Of a DNA stretch of 64,000 nucleotides, positions 26,200-35,295 are shown one piece after another (position 1 is the stretch's first letter; every line of letters starts with the position of its first letter). This DNA is from Sphingomonas sp. URHD0057. Its GTDB lineage: Bacteria; Pseudomonadota; Alphaproteobacteria; Sphingomonadales; Sphingomonadaceae. The translations under genes and the position numbers were made by a program. The stretch lies in the NCBI RefSeq assembly GCF_000620665.1, contig NZ_JIAU01000007.1:143616-207615 (forward strand), read 5' to 3'. Below the pieces are notes generated by a model. It did no database searches and had not been told where the DNA came from. It saw only the letters and a program-made list of their open reading frames with translations.

Positions 26200-27380
26200 C
26201 CGTCACGCATCTCGAATGCTCGCTGACCGGGGAGCGCTACGAGGCCGGCGAGGTCCACAATCTGTCGCGCGCGGGAAAGCCGCTGCTGGTGCGCTACGAC
26301 TTGCCGGCGGCGGCGCGGACGCTGACGCGCGAAAGCCTTGCCGCGCGCGAGCCGGGCATGTGGAAATGGCGCGAGCTGCTGCCGCACGAGGGCGAGCCGG
26401 TCAGCCTCGGCGAGTCCGAGACGCCGATCATTGCGCTGACGCACACCGGCGGACCGAACCTGCTGGTCAAGGACGAGGGGCGGCTGCCGACCGGATCGTT
26501 CAAGGCGCGCGGCCTTGCCATGGCGGTGACCATGGCCAGGCATTTCGGGATCGAGCGGATCGCGATGCCGACCAACGGCAATGCCGGGGCGGCGCTCGCC
26601 GCTTATGGCGCGCGGGCGGGGATCGAGACGATCGTCATCTGCCCGGCGGAGACGCCGGCAATCAACGTCACCGAGACCGCCACTTATGGCGCGCGCGTCT
26701 ATGTCGCCGACGGCCAGATCGACGAATGCGGAGCGCTGGTGGGCAAGGGCGCGGCGCAGGGCCTGTGGTTCGATTGCTCGACCTTGAAGGAGCCCTATCG
26801 CCTCGAAGGCAAGAAGGTGATGGGGCTCGAGCTTGCCGAGCAGCTCGGCTGGGAGCTGCCCGACGCGATCTTCTACCCGACCGGCGGCGGGACCGGGTTG
26901 ATCGGCATGTGGAAAGCGTTCGACGAACTGGAGGCGGTCGGGCTGATCGGTCCCAAGCGGCCGCGCATGTGCGCGGTCCAGGCCGAAGGCTGCGCGCCGA
27001 TCGTTCGCGCGTTCGAGAACGGCGCGGAGTTCGCCGAGCGATGGGAAAATGCGGCGACCGTGGCGACCGGGATCCGCGTGCCCAAGGCGGTGGGCGATTT
27101 CCTGATCCTGCGCGCAGTGCGGGAAAGCGGCGGAGCTGCGCTGGCGGTGTCCGAAGAGGCGATCCTTCAGGCGGTCGACGATGCCGCGCGCGACGACGGG
27201 TTCCTGTTGTGCCCGGAGGGGGGAGCGGTGCTCGTCGCATGGCGGCTGGCGCTGGAGCGCGGGCTCATCAGCCGCGACGAGCGCGTGCTGCTGTTCAACT
27301 GCGCCAACGGAAACAAGTATCCGCTCACGGATCGATCGAAGAGATTGGTTCTGGCGGACGCCGATCCATCGACGCTCTAG
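26196..27380 (+). CDS. Threonine synthase-like PLP enzyme
   Basis: 394 residues, fold-type II PLP enzyme. The Schiff-base Lys is in LPTGSFKARGLAMAV, the phosphate loop is PTGGGTGLIGMW, and NGNAGAALAAYGARAG is the substrate loop. An N-terminal LECSLTGERYEAGEVHNLS segment is typical of threonine synthase-like proteins that convert O-phosphohomoserine to threonine, but many members of this branch are of uncertain substrate. ATG 26196 overlaps the CDF stop (ATGA), which suggests translational coupling despite unrelated roles. Confidence 0.82.
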   Translation: MTVTHLECSLTGERYEAGEVHNLSRAGKPLLVRYDLPAAARTLTRESLAAREPGMWKWRELLPHEGEPVSLGESETPIIALTHTGGPNLLVKDEGRLPTGSFKARGLAMAVTMARHFGIERIAMPTNGNAGAALAAYGARAGIETIVICPAETPAINVTETATYGARVYVADGQIDECGALVGKGAAQGLWFDCSTLKEPYRLEGKKVMGLELAEQLGWELPDAIFYPTGGGTGLIGMWKAFDELEAVGLIGPKRPRMCAVQAEGCAPIVRAFENGAEFAERWENAATVATGIRVPKAVGDFLILRAVRESGGAALAVSEEAILQAVDDAARDDGFLLCPEGGAVLVAWRLALERGLISRDERVLLFNCANGNKYPLTDRSKRLVLADADPSTL

Positions 27381-27395
27381 GCCCATAAACGAGTA

Positions 27396-27423
27396 AACCC
27401 CGGCAACCGAAGTTGCCGGGGTT
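27396..27423 (+). terminator. Strong hairpin after the threonine synthase-like gene
   Basis: Perfect 12-bp stem (AACCCCGGCAAC / GTTGCCGGGGTT) with a CGAA tetraloop, 15 nt after the stop at 27380. No long T run follows (TTCCATGTTTCTT), so termination may be partial or Rho-assisted. Confidence 0.7.
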
Positions 27424-27591
27424 CCATGTTTCTTCGACCGAAGTCTCCGAAACACAGTCTCTGTTTAGATGATTCGCCGCCGATGGCGAGTCGAAAATGC
27501 GCTGCTGGTTCGGAATCTGTGGGCGAATCGGTGGATAATCCTGTGGGACTCGAGTCCGGCAACGGAATTGCGCTGAGGGGGTTGCAAGATC

Positions 27592-28380
27592 ATGGCGAAA
27601 CGGCGGCTGCGAATCGCGAGCTACAATATCAACGGCATCAATTCGCGGCTACATGTGCTGACGCGCTGGCTCGAGGAATTCGGGCCGGACATCGTTGGTT
27701 TGCAAGAACTGAAGTGCACTGACGACGCGTTCCCGCGCGAGGCGATCGAGGCGCTCGGCTACCAGGCGATCTGGCACGGGCAGAAGAGCTGGAACGGCGT
27801 CGCGATCCTGAGCCGCGTCGGCGAGCCGGTCGAAACCCGCCGCGGCCTGCCGCGCGATCCCGACCCGAGCCACAGCCGCTACATCGAGGCGGCGGTGTGC
27901 GGCCTGTTGATCGGCAACCTCTATCTGCCCAACGGCAATCCGTGGCCCGGCCCAAAGTTCGACTATAAACTGAAGTGGATGGATCGGCTGTTCGAGCACG
28001 CCCGAGACCTGCTCGAGACCAAGTTGCCGGCGCTCTTGATCGGCGATTTCAACGTCATCCCGACCGACGAGGACGTCTACAAACCCGAACGCTGGGACAA
28101 GGACGCGCTCTTCTCACCCCAGGCGCGGGAGAAATTCCGTGAACTGGTCGCGCAGGGCTGGACCGACGCGCTGCGCAAGCTCCATCCCGACGAGCGGATC
28201 TACACTTTCTGGCATTACTGGCGGAACTCGTTCCAGCGCGATGCCGGCATCCGCATCGACCATGCTTTGCTGAGCCCGCCGCTGGTCAAGAAGCTGAAGG
28301 CGGTGGGCGTCGACCGAACTCCGCGCGGGTGGGAGAAGACCAGCGACCACGCGCCGCTGTGGATCGAGGTCGAAGTCTAG
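27592..28380 (+). CDS. xth: Exodeoxyribonuclease III
   Basis: 262 residues, endonuclease/exonuclease/phosphatase fold. Catalytic motifs: RIASYNINGINSRL (Asn), LQELKCTDDAFP (metal-binding Glu), GNLYLPNGNPW, LLIGDFNVIPTDEDVY (Asp/Asn) and a terminal SDHAPLWIEV (catalytic His). It cleaves abasic sites and trims 3' ends in base-excision repair. Free-standing, ending 5 nt from the convergent TIR gene. Confidence 0.93.
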   Translation: MAKRRLRIASYNINGINSRLHVLTRWLEEFGPDIVGLQELKCTDDAFPREAIEALGYQAIWHGQKSWNGVAILSRVGEPVETRRGLPRDPDPSHSRYIEAAVCGLLIGNLYLPNGNPWPGPKFDYKLKWMDRLFEHARDLLETKLPALLIGDFNVIPTDEDVYKPERWDKDALFSPQAREKFRELVAQGWTDALRKLHPDERIYTFWHYWRNSFQRDAGIRIDHALLSPPLVKKLKAVGVDRTPRGWEKTSDHAPLWIEVEV

Positions 28381-28385
28381 GCGCC

Positions 28386-30158
28386 TTATTTCGCTGGCGA
28401 GGAGACCGGCGCTGCGATGGGGTCGGCGATGCCGTGCCGCTTTTTTGCGGCCAGGATCATTTTCTGGAAACGGGGATCGTCGCGGATCGAATCGAAGTCG
28501 GTATCGGTGTCGGCAACGCGGACCTGCAACGGCCCGGCCAGCGACAAGGTCGTCCCCAACATCTTGAGCGCGCCCTCCTTGTCCTCAAGGTGAGTGGCGA
28601 GAACGCAGGCGAAGTTATAGCGCATGTTAAGATTGTCGGGATCGATCAGAAGCGCGCGATCGATCCATTCACGCGAGCGTTCGCCGTCCCCGAGCAGGGC
28701 GTGACCACCGGCCAGAATGCCTAGCGCCGCGCCGTTGCTCGGGTCCTGTCGAACCGCCTTTTCGGCTTCCGAAACCATCATCCGCGCGGCTTCGCGGATC
28801 TTGCTCTTCTGCCCAAGCGCGAAATAGCAGGTCGAGAGCATCGCCCAGGCATGGAAGTCGCTTTCCATGACTTCGACCGCCTTTTCGTAGCAACGAGTAG
28901 CGGCGGCCACATCACGGCGCAGCAGGTAAAAGCGTCCCGCTTCCTTGTTCACTTCCCACGACTCCGGGCCGAGCCGCAGCGCAGCGTCCATTTTCTCCTT
29001 GGCGGCATCGAGGCGCTGCCGATCTTGAAGGCGCTTGACCATCGGGAGGTAGGCTTCGGCTATGTTCGAATCGATCGCGAGGGCGGCGTTGGCGGCGGCG
29101 AAGCCGTCATCCATTTCCCGCCCGTAGCCATAGCGCAGGCTCGACTGAGCGATCGCCAGGAGCGCCCAGGCCTGCGCATAATAAGGGTCGATCTCGACCG
29201 CGCGGCTGGAAATGCGCATCACTCGCTCTTCGCGGCGGACGTCGCCGTGGTTCCCGGTCACCCAATACTGACGGGCCAAGAGGTACAGGTTGTATGCCTC
29301 GACATTGGTTGTCCCGCGCTGCTCGATCGCTTTCTCTTCCTCGGGAAGGAGCTTGATCTTGAGGGCGCGGACGATCGCCTTTGAAATCTCATCCTGAATT
29401 TCGAAGATGTCCTCGAGCTCGCGGTCGTAGCGCTCTGCCCAGACATGATCGCCGCTCTCGCCATCGATCAGCTGCGCGTTGATGCGAACCCGCCCGCCGG
29501 CTTTGCGGACGCTGCCTTCGAGGACGTGGCTGACGCCGAGCTTGGCGGCGATCTCGCAGATGTCGACCGATCGGCCCTTGAATGTGAAGGCCGTGTTGCG
29601 TGCAACCACCCCCAGCGCCGAGATCTTGGATAGGTCGGTGGTGATGTCCTCGCTGATGCCGTCGCTGAAATATTCCTGCTCGGCATCGCCGCTCATGTTG
29701 GCGAAGGGGAGCACGCAGACGCAAACCTGGCGGCGGCGCGCGCGAGCCTCCGGGGGCGCTTCCTTCACGGTCGGCGCCAGGGCTTCGACGCTGGCGACCA
29801 GCTTGCGCCAGCCCGGGGAGTCGGCTTGCCCATCCCAACCATTGAGGTCGGCGCACTGGATTTGGTTGAACGGCAGCGGTGGAATGCCGCCGTCGAGAGT
29901 CGCCTGGATAAGCGTGCCAAGATGGCGCGCGGTGTCGGCTTCGGCGCGAACCCATTCGGACTTCGCCGCCTCGGCCGACCACAACACCACGACGGCGTCG
30001 GCAGCCCGCAGACGTTCCTCGATGACCTCGACATAGGCGCGATGCGCGGGAAGTTCGTCGTCGCGCCAAACGCGATGACCGGCGGCGCGCAGCGCCTCCG
30101 CCACGCGTACAGCTCGCGGCTCTTCCGAGCGCGCGTAGGAGATGAAGATCTCCGCCAT
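28386..30158 (-). CDS. TIR domain protein with TolB-like and TPR regions
   Basis: 590 residues. The TIR domain spans about 1-110 (MAEIFISYARSEEPRAVRVA; SAEAAKSEWVRAE, where Glu 73 matches the position of the catalytic Glu in NAD-cleaving TIRs). A TolB-like/FlgO-type domain follows at about 145-265 (VCVLPFANMSGDAEQEYFSDG, GVSHVLEGSVRKAGGRVRI), then TPR-like helical repeats to about 560. The same tail occurs in class III adenylate cyclases and CadC-like regulators, with TIR here in place of cyclase or DNA-binding domain. It could be a scaffold or NADase effector. Alone on its strand. Confidence 0.8.
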   Translation of the reverse strand: MAEIFISYARSEEPRAVRVAEALRAAGHRVWRDDELPAHRAYVEVIEERLRAADAVVVLWSAEAAKSEWVRAEADTARHLGTLIQATLDGGIPPLPFNQIQCADLNGWDGQADSPGWRKLVASVEALAPTVKEAPPEARARRRQVCVCVLPFANMSGDAEQEYFSDGISEDITTDLSKISALGVVARNTAFTFKGRSVDICEIAAKLGVSHVLEGSVRKAGGRVRINAQLIDGESGDHVWAERYDRELEDIFEIQDEISKAIVRALKIKLLPEEEKAIEQRGTTNVEAYNLYLLARQYWVTGNHGDVRREERVMRISSRAVEIDPYYAQAWALLAIAQSSLRYGYGREMDDGFAAANAALAIDSNIAEAYLPMVKRLQDRQRLDAAKEKMDAALRLGPESWEVNKEAGRFYLLRRDVAAATRCYEKAVEVMESDFHAWAMLSTCYFALGQKSKIREAARMMVSEAEKAVRQDPSNGAALGILAGGHALLGDGERSREWIDRALLIDPDNLNMRYNFACVLATHLEDKEGALKMLGTTLSLAGPLQVRVADTDTDFDSIRDDPRFQKMILAAKKRHGIADPIAAPVSSPAK

Positions 30159-30227
30159 GCCCCAGCCCTGGATATCAGGAGTTAAACCGCGAGTCGAAGG
30201 ACTTGCTGGCAGCCCCGTGCACCCGGC

Positions 30228-30500
30228 CTATTCGGCGGTGGTCGGGTCGATCATCGTCCGGACCTGCGAGATCTTGTTCGCCGGGAATCCACCGCGCTGC
30301 GCATGCTCGCGGATCATTTCCTCGTTGGGCGCGCGGTAGATGCAGTAGATCTTGTTGTCGGTGACATAGCTGTGCACCCACTGGATTTGCGGGCCGAGAT
30401 CATTGAGCACCGAGCACGACGTCTGCGACGCCATCTTCAAGTCCTCGCTCTCGAGCTGTCCGGCGCCGGGCATTTCCCGTTCGATTACATACTGGGGCAT
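30228..30500 (-). CDS. DUF4242 family protein
   Basis: 90 residues from ATG 30500, with GGGAG upstream. Pattern MPQYVIEREMPGAGQLESEDL, then VHSYVTDNKIYCIYRAPNEEMIREHAQRGGFPANKISQVR is typical of DUF4242 (SCO4226-like), small ferredoxin-fold proteins, one of which binds nickel. Function otherwise unknown. Between the TIR gene and tRNA-Thr. Confidence 0.87.
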   Translation of the reverse strand: MPQYVIEREMPGAGQLESEDLKMASQTSCSVLNDLGPQIQWVHSYVTDNKIYCIYRAPNEEMIREHAQRGGFPANKISQVRTMIDPTTAE

Positions 30501-30582
30501 TACGACGTCTCCCTTACAACCGTGCAAGAAGGCGGCATACCATCAGCGCGCCGGGATGTGCAGCCGCCGTTCGTTAAGGATC

Positions 30583-30658
30583 TGGTGCCGGATGCAGGAG
30601 TCGAACCCGCGACCTTCGGTTTACAAAACCGCTGCTCTACCAACTGAGCTAATCCGGC
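30583..30658 (-). tRNA. tRNA-Thr (UGU)
   Basis: 76 nt with encoded CCA. On the minus strand the acceptor arm GCCGGAT pairs with ATCCGGC, the D arm reads AGCTCAGTTGGTAGAGC, the anticodon loop is TTTGTAA (TGT), and the T arm is CGGGTTCGACTCCTG. Confidence 0.97.
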
Positions 30659-30675
30659 CCGCGGCGCCGTTTGCG

Positions 30676-31527
30676 TCATAGCACGCCGAAGGTCCAGCCT
30701 TCGCTCCGCGCGATCGCGGGCGTCAGGCCTTCGGGTTCGAAGGCGCGCGGCTCGTCAGCCGCGAGCTGGCGCATGCCGGCGGCGGTGACCAGCGCGTCGG
30801 TCTGATGGTCGTTGGGCTCGAAGCGCAGGCGCGCAGGAGGGCTGGCGAGACCTTCGAGCGCAAGGTTGAGGCTGGTGCGATTGCGCAGCTTGGTCCCCGA
30901 CATTCCGGCGCGGCGGAGGTAGATTCGCGTGTAAATTTCGACGATTGCGCTGCCGTTGGCGGGCAATAGGTCCATGGGCCAGATCGGCACCTTGCCGTCG
31001 AGGCGGCGGAGCAGGCGCATGCCCGAAAAGCTCGCCTTCGCCACCTGCGCGGCGCCGATCGCATCATAGGCGCTCGCGGTCTTGCGGCCGCCCTGCGCGT
31101 TCAGCCGCGCGTCGCACTGGCGGAAGCGGACGAAGTCGGCCTTCACGCCGTCGGCGATGCCGAAATAGAAATGCCTGCGGTGAGCAATTTCGAGGAAGCT
31201 CGCGGCGCCGAGGTCGTCGTCGTCGCACTGGGCGTCGACATAGGCCCAGAATTCGCGGGCCGTGGTCGGCAAGCCGGGCTCGCCGAGCAGATACTCGCCC
31301 CGCTCGACGATCGGCGGCGCGAAGCTGAAGTCGAAGCCGAACAGGGTCGGCTCGCTGGCCGCACGTTTGAGCAGCCAGGCGGCGACTTCTTCGCGCGACC
31401 AGACGTGGTCCGGACGAACCAGGCGCGGCGCGGCCTCCCCGCGCGCCTCGGCAATGGCGATGCCCTTGTGGCGCCTGCCCTTGGCGCCGGACCAATCGAT
31501 CGCGACGAAGCTGCGAAAGCGGGTCAC
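30676..31527 (-). CDS. DUF429-like predicted nuclease-fold protein
   Basis: 283 residues beginning RSFVAIDWSGAKG, the RNase H-like first strand of DUF429-type proteins. Further acidic positions (FGFDFSFAPP, and PNDHQTDALVTAAGM near the C-terminus) fit that fold. Biochemistry is unknown. It starts at GTG 31527, overlapping the YjbR gene stop as GTGA, and is the last gene of a three-gene unit. Confidence 0.65.
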   Translation of the reverse strand: MTRFRSFVAIDWSGAKGRRHKGIAIAEARGEAAPRLVRPDHVWSREEVAAWLLKRAASEPTLFGFDFSFAPPIVERGEYLLGEPGLPTTAREFWAYVDAQCDDDDLGAASFLEIAHRRHFYFGIADGVKADFVRFRQCDARLNAQGGRKTASAYDAIGAAQVAKASFSGMRLLRRLDGKVPIWPMDLLPANGSAIVEIYTRIYLRRAGMSGTKLRNRTSLNLALEGLASPPARLRFEPNDHQTDALVTAAGMRQLAADEPRAFEPEGLTPAIARSEGWTFGVL

Positions 31528-31868
31528 TTCTTCTTGCGCGGGCGTGGCCTCGGCTTGGCGGCCGTCCAGTCGCGCGAGCGCTCGATCAATTCGCGTAAGC
31601 GTTCCTCGTCGGCGCCGTCGTAACGGACGAGCACGCTCTCCCAGCCGACATAATGCGGCGTCTGCCAGAACGTGTCGGGATCGGTTTCCTTGAGGATCTC
31701 GATCGTGTCCAGGTCCATTGCAATGCCAAATGACGTGCCCGCCTCATGGCCCGGATAGAGAAAGGCGCGCCCGTTCGAGGTGACCTTGACCGCCGGCTTG
31801 CCGTAGCTCGTGCCGAGCTCGGTCTCCGGAAGCGACAGCGCGAAGGCGACCGCTTCGTCCCAGATCAC
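31524..31868 (-). CDS. MmcQ/YjbR family protein
   Basis: 114 residues: IWDEAVAFALSLPETELGTSYGKPAVKVTSNGRAFLYPG, and a late WESVLVRYDGADEERLRELIERSRDWTAAK are typical of the MmcQ/YjbR fold (double-wing, proposed nucleic-acid binding). A basic RPRPRKKK tail. GTG 31868 is the likely start, 4 nt after the channel gene; the open frame further upstream overlaps that gene. Confidence 0.85.
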   Translation of the reverse strand: MIWDEAVAFALSLPETELGTSYGKPAVKVTSNGRAFLYPGHEAGTSFGIAMDLDTIEILKETDPDTFWQTPHYVGWESVLVRYDGADEERLRELIERSRDWTAAKPRPRPRKKK

Positions 31869-31872
31869 GGCG

Positions 31873-33171
31873 CTAGACCAGCGGCGGCTGGCTGTCGTCG
31901 GGGTCGCTCGTTCGCGGGATGCGGCGCGGCGGAGGGGGTGGAGCCGGTGGGCCGAGGTCGGCCCAGCGCTCGAGGATGTGCGCGGCCGCATCGCGTCCGC
32001 CGAGCCCGAAGGCAATCGCGGTGGCAACCGCGGCCGCGCCGAGGATCAACCCGAACGCCATCATCACGATCTGGTCGGCAAGGCCCATGAAGGTCAGGCC
32101 GATTGCGGTGAACAAGGCGATGATCGCATAACGGACGATGGTCTGCGCGAAGCCGCCCTCGCCCGTCCCGCTGCCGACTAGGTTGGCGATGATCCGCGCG
32201 AGGAAGATACCGACGACGATGATCAAAGTGCCGAAGATCACCTTGCCCCCAAGTTCGGTAACCTGCGCCAGGAAAATGGCGATGGTGCCGCCGCCCAGTT
32301 GCTGGGCGGCCTCGATCGACGCGGCGAGGATGACCGCGATCATGGCGACGTTGGCGACGATCCGCGACGGCGTGGCGGTCCCCGGGAGAACGCCGGTCGA
32401 GCGGAGCGCGTCGTCGAACCCGGTCGGCGGCAGGATCGCTTCGATGATCGTCTTCAGGAAGCGGGCGGCGATGAATGCGATCCCGATCCAGGCGGCCGCG
32501 GCCAGCAAGCGCGGGATCGCGGCGAGGATCTGGTTCAGCATATCGGTGGCCGGACCGGAGATCGCTTCGATGCCGAGTACCTGAATCGCGCCGATGGCGA
32601 TCGGGATGATGATCAATGCGTAGAAGAGGACGCCGAGCGCGCGGGCAATGCTGGCGCGGGTGGCGCCTGGGACCGCGCCGGGCGGAACGGCGGACGGATC
32701 GGCGCGAACGGTGCCGGCGCTATCGCCGATGCCGATGCGCGCCAGCAGCCCGTCGACATTGACCGCAATCAGGGTCGTTTCGGTCAGCTGCCTGACGATT
32801 TTCGCCAGGATCAGCCCGACGAAGAAGATCAGCCCCGCGCCGATCAGCCGAGGCAGGAACGCGAAAATGTCGGTCACCAGCTCGTTGATCGGAGCCAGCA
32901 CCTGCGGAAAGCCGAGGAACTGCAGCGCGGCCATGATGCCGACCAGCCAGATGATCAGCTTGGCGATGGTGCCGAGCTGGTGCCCGACGGTTTCCTTGGG
33001 GCCCCCGGTCACGTGCCGGCGCAGCGCCGGGGTGCGATCGATCGCTTTCTGGAGGATCCATTTGACGGCGCGCGCGACCGCCCAGGTCGCGATCAGGATG
33101 AGAATCGCGATGATGACCTTTGGTCCCCACAGCATCAGCTGGGCCTGCCAATAAGCGCTGGTGTCGTACAT
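31873..33171 (-). CDS. Mechanosensitive ion channel family protein (CmpX/YnaI-like)
   Basis: 432 residues with repeated conserved helix pairs: VIIAILILIATWAVARAVKWIL, PRLIGAGLIFFVGLILAKIVRQ, PRLLAAAAWIGIAFIAARFLKTII and KVIFGTLIIVVGIFLARIIANLV. The region FGLILGAAAVATAIAFGLGGRDAA resembles the MscS pore helix, but the large cytoplasmic vestibule is missing, as in CmpX-type proteins. Likely inner-membrane, protecting against osmotic change or tuning envelope signals. First of three co-directional genes. Confidence 0.82.
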   Translation of the reverse strand: MYDTSAYWQAQLMLWGPKVIIAILILIATWAVARAVKWILQKAIDRTPALRRHVTGGPKETVGHQLGTIAKLIIWLVGIMAALQFLGFPQVLAPINELVTDIFAFLPRLIGAGLIFFVGLILAKIVRQLTETTLIAVNVDGLLARIGIGDSAGTVRADPSAVPPGAVPGATRASIARALGVLFYALIIIPIAIGAIQVLGIEAISGPATDMLNQILAAIPRLLAAAAWIGIAFIAARFLKTIIEAILPPTGFDDALRSTGVLPGTATPSRIVANVAMIAVILAASIEAAQQLGGGTIAIFLAQVTELGGKVIFGTLIIVVGIFLARIIANLVGSGTGEGGFAQTIVRYAIIALFTAIGLTFMGLADQIVMMAFGLILGAAAVATAIAFGLGGRDAAAHILERWADLGPPAPPPPPRRIPRTSDPDDSQPPLV

Positions 33172-33317
33172 TTCGGCTGCTCCCTGTTCCCGGACGCTCC
33201 CTGAACGGCTCGGTTTAGCTTTGTTTCCCGGAGTCGCCGAGCTGTAACCGAGCCGTCCACCAACATGAAATTCTGATCGTTACCTGAGGCCCTCCACCAC
33301 CACAGGAGTCGCGAGTC

Positions 33318-35264
33318 ATGTCCACCGGACCCAGCACAACGACGGATCCCTTCCTGCTCCCGAGCGAGCCCAACGTCCATTTCACCTCGATCGTGACGAG
33401 CGGCGATCCGCTGCCGGGCGATGGCGTATTCGGCGGCATCCCGGACGGCATCGGCGCGTTCGACAATGGCGACGGGACCATCACCGTGCTCGTCAATCAT
33501 GAGCTTTCGTCAGGTGGGATCGTTCGCGACCATGGATCGAATGGCGCCTACATCGACATCCTGACGATCGACAAAGCGACGCTCCAGGTCGTCAGCGCCG
33601 ACGACGCGATCCAGACGGTTCACTTGTGGAACGACGCGACCGACAGCTACGTCGTCGGAACCACCGCGTTCAGCCGCTTCTGCTCGGGCGACCTCCCGGC
33701 CACCAGCGCGCTCTACAACAGCGCCACGGGCGACGGGACGCAGGTCCACATCTACCTGACCGGCGAAGAGAACGGCACCGAAGGCCGCGCCACCGCGACC
33801 ATCGCCAGCGGCGCCAATGCCGGCAACACCTACGAGCTTCCGGCGCTCGGCAATCTGGCGTTCGAGAATGTCGTCGCCAATCCCAGCGAGCAGGAAAAAA
33901 CGATCGTCGCGCTGACCGACGACGGCCAGAACGGCCAAGTCTATATCTATGTCGGCGACAAGCAGGCGACCGGCACCGAGATCGAGCAGGCCGGCCTGAC
34001 GCATGGCGCTTTTTACGGGATCAAGGTCAGCGGAGTTGTCGACGAGACCAACGGCGCGGGCGCGAACGGCAACTTCACGCTGCAGGAGATCGGGCCGGGC
34101 GGCGACGTCAGCAATATGACGGGCCTTCAGATCGACGCCGAGAGCGAAGCCGAGCAGGTCACCAGCTTCCTTCGGCCGGAGGATTTCGCCTGGGACCCCG
34201 ATCATCCCAACGTCGCTTATTTCAACACGACCAACAGCTTCGACGGCGTATCGCGAATCTACCAGCTGACGTTCACCGACATCAATCATCCGGAGCTTGG
34301 CGGAACGATCCAGGCGGTGGTCGAAAGCGACGATTACGGCGCGCACATGTTCGACAATCTGACCGTCGCCGACGGCAAGATCGTGGTCAATGAAGACCCC
34401 GGCAACAACGCTTACGTCGCTCGGGTATGGGAATATGACATTGCGAGCGGAAGCTTCTCACAGGTCGCAACCTTCGATCCTGACGAGTTCGCTGCGGGTG
34501 GAAGCCACTTCATCACGCAGGATGAGGAAAGCTCCGGCGTGCTCGACGTCACGGACCTGCTCGGCGATTCGGACACCCACGCTTATCTGCTCGACGCGCA
34601 GGTTCATAAGGCGACCGGCGATCCCGCGACCGTTGAGCAAGGGCAGCTGATGGTGATGTATGTCGACGACCCGTTCCTGGTCGGCGGCAACCGCGGCGAT
34701 CAGCTGTTCGGAAGCTCCGCCAACGAAACGCTGCGCGGGAACAACGGCGATGATTCCGCGCGCGCCGGATCGGGCAACGATGCGCTGTACGGCGGCAACG
34801 GCAATGACGCGCTCGGCGGCGATGCCGGCAACGACCAGCTGTTCGGCGAGCGCGGCGACGACCGGCTTTACGGCGGCACCGGGGACGATGCGCTGAGCGG
34901 CGGGCAGGGGTCGGACCTGTTCATCTTCGACAACCGGTGGGCCAGCGGCAACGACACGATCACCGATTTCGGCAAGGGCGACATGCTGTTGACCACCGTC
35001 GCCCTTTCAGACCCCGATCATGACGGCGTTATCCCGGTCGGGGCGAGCCTCGCCCTGTTCGCGGGAAGCTCGGTCGACATCAATGACGAAGCCAAAGACG
35101 TCACCTCGCTGAAGGCCGCCGGAACGGTCGTGATCGATGGCACCGCTTATTATGCCTATACGGCGGGCAGCTCGGGCGGCGGTAATCCCCACGCACAGGA
35201 TTTCGGTGATCTGCAGACGCTCTTCGCGCAGCACCTCCACGGCTTCGCCGACGCGCTCGTGTAA
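33318..35264 (+). CDS. PhoX-like (DUF839) secreted protein with RTX repeats
   Basis: 648 residues. Residues 20-460 read as a DUF839/PhoX-type propeller (DGTITVLVNHELSSGG, LRPEDFAWDPDHPNVAYFNTTN). A run of calcium-binding nonapeptides follows at about 470-540 (GGNRGDQLFG, GNDALYGGNGNDALGG, GERGDDRLYGGTGDDAL), then an RTX C-terminal region (DLFIFDNRWASGNDTITDFGKGD). There is no N-terminal signal, as expected for type I secretion. Likely an extracellular phosphatase or phytase-like enzyme; no HlyBD genes are nearby. GGAG ribosome site before the ATG. Confidence 0.8.
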   Translation: MSTGPSTTTDPFLLPSEPNVHFTSIVTSGDPLPGDGVFGGIPDGIGAFDNGDGTITVLVNHELSSGGIVRDHGSNGAYIDILTIDKATLQVVSADDAIQTVHLWNDATDSYVVGTTAFSRFCSGDLPATSALYNSATGDGTQVHIYLTGEENGTEGRATATIASGANAGNTYELPALGNLAFENVVANPSEQEKTIVALTDDGQNGQVYIYVGDKQATGTEIEQAGLTHGAFYGIKVSGVVDETNGAGANGNFTLQEIGPGGDVSNMTGLQIDAESEAEQVTSFLRPEDFAWDPDHPNVAYFNTTNSFDGVSRIYQLTFTDINHPELGGTIQAVVESDDYGAHMFDNLTVADGKIVVNEDPGNNAYVARVWEYDIASGSFSQVATFDPDEFAAGGSHFITQDEESSGVLDVTDLLGDSDTHAYLLDAQVHKATGDPATVEQGQLMVMYVDDPFLVGGNRGDQLFGSSANETLRGNNGDDSARAGSGNDALYGGNGNDALGGDAGNDQLFGERGDDRLYGGTGDDALSGGQGSDLFIFDNRWASGNDTITDFGKGDMLLTTVALSDPDHDGVIPVGASLALFAGSSVDINDEAKDVTSLKAAGTVVIDGTAYYAYTAGSSGGGNPHAQDFGDLQTLFAQHLHGFADALV

Positions 35265-35271
35265 ATCGGTG

Positions 35272-35295
35272 AGGGACGGCGAATTCGCCGTCCCT
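35272..35295. terminator. Bidirectional terminator-like palindrome
   Basis: Perfect 24-bp inverted repeat AGGGACGGCGAA / TTCGCCGTCCCT between the convergent PhoX-like and rarA genes. It abuts the rarA stop and has short T and A runs nearby. Confidence 0.75.
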
